A stretch of DNA of 64,000 nt from Hymenobacter sp. APR13 (GTDB taxonomy: Bacteria > Bacteroidota > Bacteroidia > Cytophagales > Hymenobacteraceae): positions 558,001 through 622,000 of the forward strand of contig NZ_CP006587.1 of the NCBI RefSeq assembly GCF_000737515.1. The letters run 5' to 3'. A model generated the notes under the pieces. The model searched no databases. It was not told where the DNA came from and saw only the letters and a program-made list of their open reading frames with translations. Shown in pieces: positions 60,288 through 64,000 of this stretch (within the stretch, counting starts at the first letter, position 1; each line of letters opens with the position of its first letter). Position numbers and translations under genes: made by a program.

Positions 60288-61842
60288 CGCCACTGCTGAA
60301 GCGCCCGGACCGGTGCGGCGCGGCACGGCGCGGCAGGAGGCGCAGTCGGTGCTGCTGCTGGGCTCGGTGTTCGTTATTGCCACCTGCGGGCTGATTTACG
60401 AGCTGATTGCGGGCACGCTGGCCTCCTACCTGCTCGGCGACTCGGTCACGCAGTTTTCCACCATTATCGGGGCCTACCTGTTTTCGATGGGCGTGGGCTC
60501 GTGGCTGTCGCGGTACCTGGGCGGGCCGCTGCTGAAGTGGTTTATCCGGCTGGAGATTCTGGTGGGGCTGGTCGGCGGCTTTTCGGCGCCGCTGCTGTTC
60601 GTGCTGTTCGAGTACGTGGCCTCGTTCCGGCTGATTCTGTACGCGCTGGTGGGCCTCACGGGCATTCTGGTGGGGCTGGAAATTCCGCTGCTGATGCGGA
60701 TTCTGGAAAACCGCTACGAGTTCAAGGACCTGGTGTCGCGCGTGTTCACCGTCGACTACATCGGGGCGCTGCTGGCGTCGTTGATTTTTCCGCTGGTGCT
60801 GGTGCCGCAGCTGGGGCTGATGCGGACTTCGCTGCTGTTTGGCACCCTGAACGTGGTGGTGGCGGCCGTGGCGCTGTACCGCTTCCCCGAAACCCGCCCC
60901 TACCGCCGCGGCTTTGCCGCCCTGATGGGCGTGGCGCTGCTGGCGCTGGGCGTCACGTTCGCCTACGCCGGCCGCATCCAGCGCTACACCGAAACTCTGG
61001 CCTTCCAGGACCAAGTGATTTACGCCAAGAGCACCCAGTATCAGCGCATCGTACTCACCAAAAACCAGCGCGAGCTGCGCCTGTTTTTGAACGGCAACCT
61101 GCAGTTCAGCTCCCAGGATGAGTACCGCTACCACGAGGCCCTGGTGCACCCCGCCATGCAGGCGCTGCCCAAGGCGCGCCGCGTGCTGGTGCTGGGCGGC
61201 GGCGACGGCCTAGCAGTGCGCGAGCTGCTCAAGTATCCGCAGCTGCAGATCCGCCTCGTGGACCTGGACGCTGGTATGACGCAGCTATTCAAGCAGAATC
61301 AGCTGCTGACGGCCCTGAACAAGCGCGCCTTTTTCAGCCCCCGGGTAGAGGTCATCAACGGCGACGCCTACCAGTGGGTGCGCCAGGATACCACCCGCTA
61401 CGACTGCCTGATTATCGACTTCCCGGACCCGGCCAACTACTCCATCGGCAAGCTGTATTCGGCGGCGTTCTACCAGGAGTTGCACCGGCTGCTGGCGCCG
61501 GGCGGCAAGCTGGTGGTGCAAAGCACCTCGCCCTACGTGGCGCGGCAGTCGTTCTGGTGCATTGCGCACACGTTGCAGGCCGCCGGCTTCCACACCACGC
61601 CCTACCATTGCTACGTGCCCTCGTTTGGCGAATGGGGCTACGTGCTGGCCGGCGAAAACGCGCACTGGCGCCCCGACGCCGGCCCCTTGCCGCGCGGCCT
61701 GCGCTACGTTACGCCCGTAACCATCCGCCAGATGCTGGACTTCCCGCCCGATATGGCCGAAGTCCCCACCGACATCAATCAGCTCAACAACCAGGCCCTG
61801 GTTCGCTATTTCGAGGAAGACTGGGGCCCGTACACGCATTGA
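60280..61842 (+). CDS. Membrane-anchored spermidine-synthase-like aminopropyltransferase
   Basis: Predicted 520-residue protein. The N-terminal third has about seven helices (VFVIATCGLIYELIAGTLAS and others), and the C-terminal part (about 245-520) is a spermidine-synthase-like methyltransferase fold: LVLGGGDGLAVRELL (nucleotide loop), RLVDLDAGM and DCLIIDFPDPANYSIGKLYS, the family catalytic motif. Such enzymes transfer aminopropyl groups from decarboxylated S-adenosylmethionine, and the SpeD-like gene in the cluster would supply that donor if active. The membrane part is typical of the bacterial variants. It overlaps the DUF350 gene. Confidence 0.87.
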   Translation: MGNATAEAPGPVRRGTARQEAQSVLLLGSVFVIATCGLIYELIAGTLASYLLGDSVTQFSTIIGAYLFSMGVGSWLSRYLGGPLLKWFIRLEILVGLVGGFSAPLLFVLFEYVASFRLILYALVGLTGILVGLEIPLLMRILENRYEFKDLVSRVFTVDYIGALLASLIFPLVLVPQLGLMRTSLLFGTLNVVVAAVALYRFPETRPYRRGFAALMGVALLALGVTFAYAGRIQRYTETLAFQDQVIYAKSTQYQRIVLTKNQRELRLFLNGNLQFSSQDEYRYHEALVHPAMQALPKARRVLVLGGGDGLAVRELLKYPQLQIRLVDLDAGMTQLFKQNQLLTALNKRAFFSPRVEVINGDAYQWVRQDTTRYDCLIIDFPDPANYSIGKLYSAAFYQELHRLLAPGGKLVVQSTSPYVARQSFWCIAHTLQAAGFHTTPYHCYVPSFGEWGYVLAGENAHWRPDAGPLPRGLRYVTPVTIRQMLDFPPDMAEVPTDINQLNNQALVRYFEEDWGPYTH

Positions 61843-61846
61843 GTTG

Positions 61847-62051
61847 TTAGTGCTTGGTTGTTGGTGCTTAGGCACGAAGAGAGACGCAATAGTTTGTGTC
61901 TCGTCGTTGAACGGCGGCATACAACGGCCTACTTCATCAACGACGACACAAAACGGCCAACCTCAGCAATGACGAGAGTCCAACTATTGCGTCTCTACAC
62001 CGTTCCCAAGCCCTATTCCCTAAGCACTAACAACTAAGCACCAAGCACTAA
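61847..62051. repeat. Nested inverted repeat with direct copies
   Basis: The outer arms are tandem TTAGTGCTTGG-type units (61847-61872) and their complements (62019-62051). Inside are AGAGACGCAATAGTT (61880-61894) and AACTATTGCGTCTCT (61982-61996), exact complements. It fills the gap between the synthase-like gene and the oxidoreductase gene. Confidence 0.8.
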
Positions 62052-62054
62052 AAA

Positions 62055-63695
62055 ATGTCTTCCCGCCGACACTTTCTGCAACGGGCCGCGCTGAGTGGGG
62101 CGGGGCTGCTGCTGGCGCCGCTGGCGGGGCTGCATTCCTGCGCGCCGGGCACCGGGCGCAGCCACATCCGGGGCAGTTTGCACGGCGCCAACCACGCCAC
62201 CGGCCACCTGCTGCGCGACCCCGCCCGCCTGCCCGCGCCCACCCGCACCCAGACCGTGGAGGTGCTGATTGTGGGCGGCGGCATTGCCGGCCTGGCGGCC
62301 CGGCGCGAGCTGCAGCGCCAGGGTTTGCGCCCCGAGCAGGTGCTGCTGGTGGAGCTGGACGAGGCGCCCGGCGGCAACTCCCGCGCCGGCCGCAACGCCA
62401 GCGCCGCCTACCCCTGGGGCGCCCACTACCTGCCCGTGCCCGACCCGCGCAACCACGCGCTGCTGGGGTTTCTGCAGGAAGCCGGCGTCATTACCGGCAC
62501 GCACGCAGCCTCGGGCCTGCCCGTCTACAACGAGTACCACCTCTGCCACGACCCCGAAGAGCGCCTGTATCTGCGCGGGCAGTGGCAAAACGGGCTGGTA
62601 CCGGAGCTGGGCGTGCCCGCCGAAGAGAAAGCGCAGATTGCCCGCTTCTTCCAGCTGATTGATGAGCTGCGCCAGGCCGTGGGGCAGGATGGGCGCGACG
62701 CCTTCCGGATTCCGGTGCAGGAATGCTCCCGCGACCCGCAGTTTCAGCGCCTCGACGAGCAGTCGTTTGACGCTTATCTGGACGCGCAGGGCTTCAGCAG
62801 CCCGCACCTGCGCTGGTACCTCAACTACAGCTGCCAGGACGACTACGGCGCCACCACGTCCCAGGTATCGGCGTGGGCAGGCTTGCACTACTTTGCGGCG
62901 CGCAAGGGCCGCGCCCACAACGCCACCGCCGCAGACGTGCTGACCTGGCCCGAAGGCAACGGCTTCCTGGCCGAGCAGCTGCGCCGCCAGGCCACCTCCC
63001 CCATCCTGCCCAACACCGTCGCCTACGCCCTGCACGACACCGCCGAGGGCCTGGCCGTGGATTGCTACGACGTGGTGCAGCACCGCAGCACCCGCGTGCA
63101 GGCGCGCCGCGTCATCATGGCCACGCCGCTGTTTGTCACCGAGCGGCTGCTAACCACGCTGCCCGCCGCCGCGCACCGCGTCCTGCCCTGCCACCGCGCC
63201 CCGTGGGTGGTCGTGAACCTGACCGTGACGGAGCTGCCGCAGGGCCCGGGCCAGCCGCTGAGCTGGGACAACGTGCTCTACGGCACCGATTCAGTAGGCT
63301 ACGTGAGTGCCCGCCACCAGGAGCTGCGCCAGCCCGGAGCCGAGCCGCTGGTGCTCACCTGGTACCTGCCGCTACCCGCCGCCGACCCCATTGCCACCCG
63401 CCGCCAGGCCTACCAGACCAGCTACGACGAGTGGGTGCGCCGCGCCCTCACCGAGCTGGAAACCGCCCACCCCGGCCTCACGCCCCTGGTGCAGCGCGCC
63501 GACGTGTGGGTGTGGGGCCACGGCATGGTGGCGCCCACGCCCGGCTTCGTGTGGGGCCCGGCCCGGCCGGCGGCCGCGCAGCCCTGGCAGCAGAAGCTGT
63601 TTTTCGCCCACACTGACCTGAGCGGCATGTCCATCTTCGAGGAGGGCTTCTACCAGGGCCTGCGCGCCGCCGGGGAGGTGCTGGCGGCCGGTTAA
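62055..63695 (+). CDS. FAD-dependent oxidoreductase (amine-oxidase-like), exported by Tat
   Basis: Predicted 546-residue flavoprotein. The N terminus SRRHFLQRAALSGAGLLLA is a twin-arginine signal (the two arginines then FL), so it is probably exported folded with FAD bound. The dinucleotide-binding loop VEVLIVGGGIAGLAARREL and DEAPGGNSRAG follow, and the rest resembles amine-oxidase/phytoene-desaturase-type enzymes. In a polyamine cluster, oxidation of an amine is a plausible reaction, but the substrate is unproved. It is preceded by a long repeat and may have its own promoter. Confidence 0.82.
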   Translation: MSSRRHFLQRAALSGAGLLLAPLAGLHSCAPGTGRSHIRGSLHGANHATGHLLRDPARLPAPTRTQTVEVLIVGGGIAGLAARRELQRQGLRPEQVLLVELDEAPGGNSRAGRNASAAYPWGAHYLPVPDPRNHALLGFLQEAGVITGTHAASGLPVYNEYHLCHDPEERLYLRGQWQNGLVPELGVPAEEKAQIARFFQLIDELRQAVGQDGRDAFRIPVQECSRDPQFQRLDEQSFDAYLDAQGFSSPHLRWYLNYSCQDDYGATTSQVSAWAGLHYFAARKGRAHNATAADVLTWPEGNGFLAEQLRRQATSPILPNTVAYALHDTAEGLAVDCYDVVQHRSTRVQARRVIMATPLFVTERLLTTLPAAAHRVLPCHRAPWVVVNLTVTELPQGPGQPLSWDNVLYGTDSVGYVSARHQELRQPGAEPLVLTWYLPLPAADPIATRRQAYQTSYDEWVRRALTELETAHPGLTPLVQRADVWVWGHGMVAPTPGFVWGPARPAAAQPWQQKLFFAHTDLSGMSIFEEGFYQGLRAAGEVLAAG

Positions 63696-63767
63696 GGCCC
63701 GCCGGTTCCCCGGAATCAGCCTGTTTGAAAAGCCGTATTTTCGGTCACCTTCTGGTTTTCTACCGCC

Positions 63768-64000
63768 ATGCCCGTACTGTCACCGCCTGCCGTTGCGCCC
63801 CGCCGCCAGCCCTGGATTCGCTCCGCGGCGTTTGATGGGCTCTGGATTCTGGGGCCGCCGTTTCTGGCGCTGGCGGCCGTGGCAGCCCTGCCCGCCACGG
63901 CCCGCACCACCGCCCAGATGCCGGTATGGGCTTGGGTGGCGCTGGTGGTGCTGGTAGACGTGGCGCACGTGTACAGCACCCTGTTTCGCACCTACTTCGA
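63768..64000 (+). CDS. Membrane protein, cut by the window edge
   Basis: The first 77 residues are visible. After a proline/arginine-rich start (MPVLSPPAVAPRRQPW) there are two hydrophobic segments (LWILGPPFLALAAVAALPA and VWAWVALVVLVDVAHVYSTL). No stop is reached before 64000. Position after the FAD enzyme suggests it belongs to the same cluster. The family cannot be named. Confidence 0.6.
   Translation, partial: MPVLSPPAVAPRRQPWIRSAAFDGLWILGPPFLALAAVAALPATARTTAQMPVWAWVALVVLVDVAHVYSTLFRTYF

Overview
The window looks like chromosomal DNA from a high-GC member of the Bacteroidota, most like a Hymenobacter-type bacterium (order Cytophagales). This is an inference. It rests on the protein families (a NagB-LmbE fusion, SSS sugar symporter, DUF885 tandem, small zinc-ribbon DUF4178 cluster), on promoters of the Bacteroidetes type (TTTG or TTG, about 18-20 bases, then TAnnTTTG), and on long palindromic intergenic repeats.

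Region 1 (about 0.1-17.6 kb) is mostly amino-sugar and sugar metabolism. A NagB-LmbE fusion stands opposite nanE, a permease, a CBM9-like protein and an SGNH hydrolase. Then comes a reverse-strand operon of a HyuA-like ATPase, a phosphohexomutase and a GH94 phosphorylase, followed by two tandem secreted DUF885 peptidase-like proteins and an alpha/beta hydrolase.

Region 2 (about 17.8-43.7 kb) is an accessory region with phage-derived parts but no visible integrase, capsid, terminase or tail gene. It holds a RecE-like PD-(D/E)XK nuclease with several small phage-type genes, a SLOG protein, a holin-like plus M15 endolysin pair, UmuD and UmuC, a CoiA-like nuclease with a coiled-coil tail, an AlbA_2/Schlafen-type protein, an HNH nuclease, and a replication and control block (DnaB helicase, replication protein, excisionase-like HTH, small HTH-like protein, S24 repressor). 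Inside it, at 33.0-39.1 kb, lies an AT-rich, tightly overlapping four-gene module: an N6-adenine DNA methyltransferase, a histidine kinase with two GHKL ATPase domains (split by an apparent one-base frameshift), a receiver-domain protein with an unknown C-terminal domain, and a protein I do not recognise. I regard this as the best candidate for an undescribed system, probably phage defence wired through phosphotransfer. Four genes in region 2 show apparent single-base frameshifts, so either decay or sequencing error must be considered.

Region 3 (about 43.8-56.1 kb) is a galactose/galactoside locus: secreted GH2 and GH5-like glycosidases on the reverse strand, and galK, galT, a sodium/sugar symporter and a LacI-family regulator on the forward strand, with galM converging. 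Two near-identical 14-base LacI-type palindromes sit on the two divergent promoters between the GH5-like gene and galK, which suggests that the local LacI protein represses both arms.

Region 4 (about 56.3-64 kb) holds aspartate ammonia-lyase and a polyamine/membrane cluster (SpeD-like, DUF4178, small membrane protein, DUF350, membrane-anchored spermidine-synthase-like protein, FAD amine-oxidase-like protein), ending in a membrane protein cut by the window edge. Long near-perfect inverted repeats of a shared family separate many genes in regions 3 and 4.
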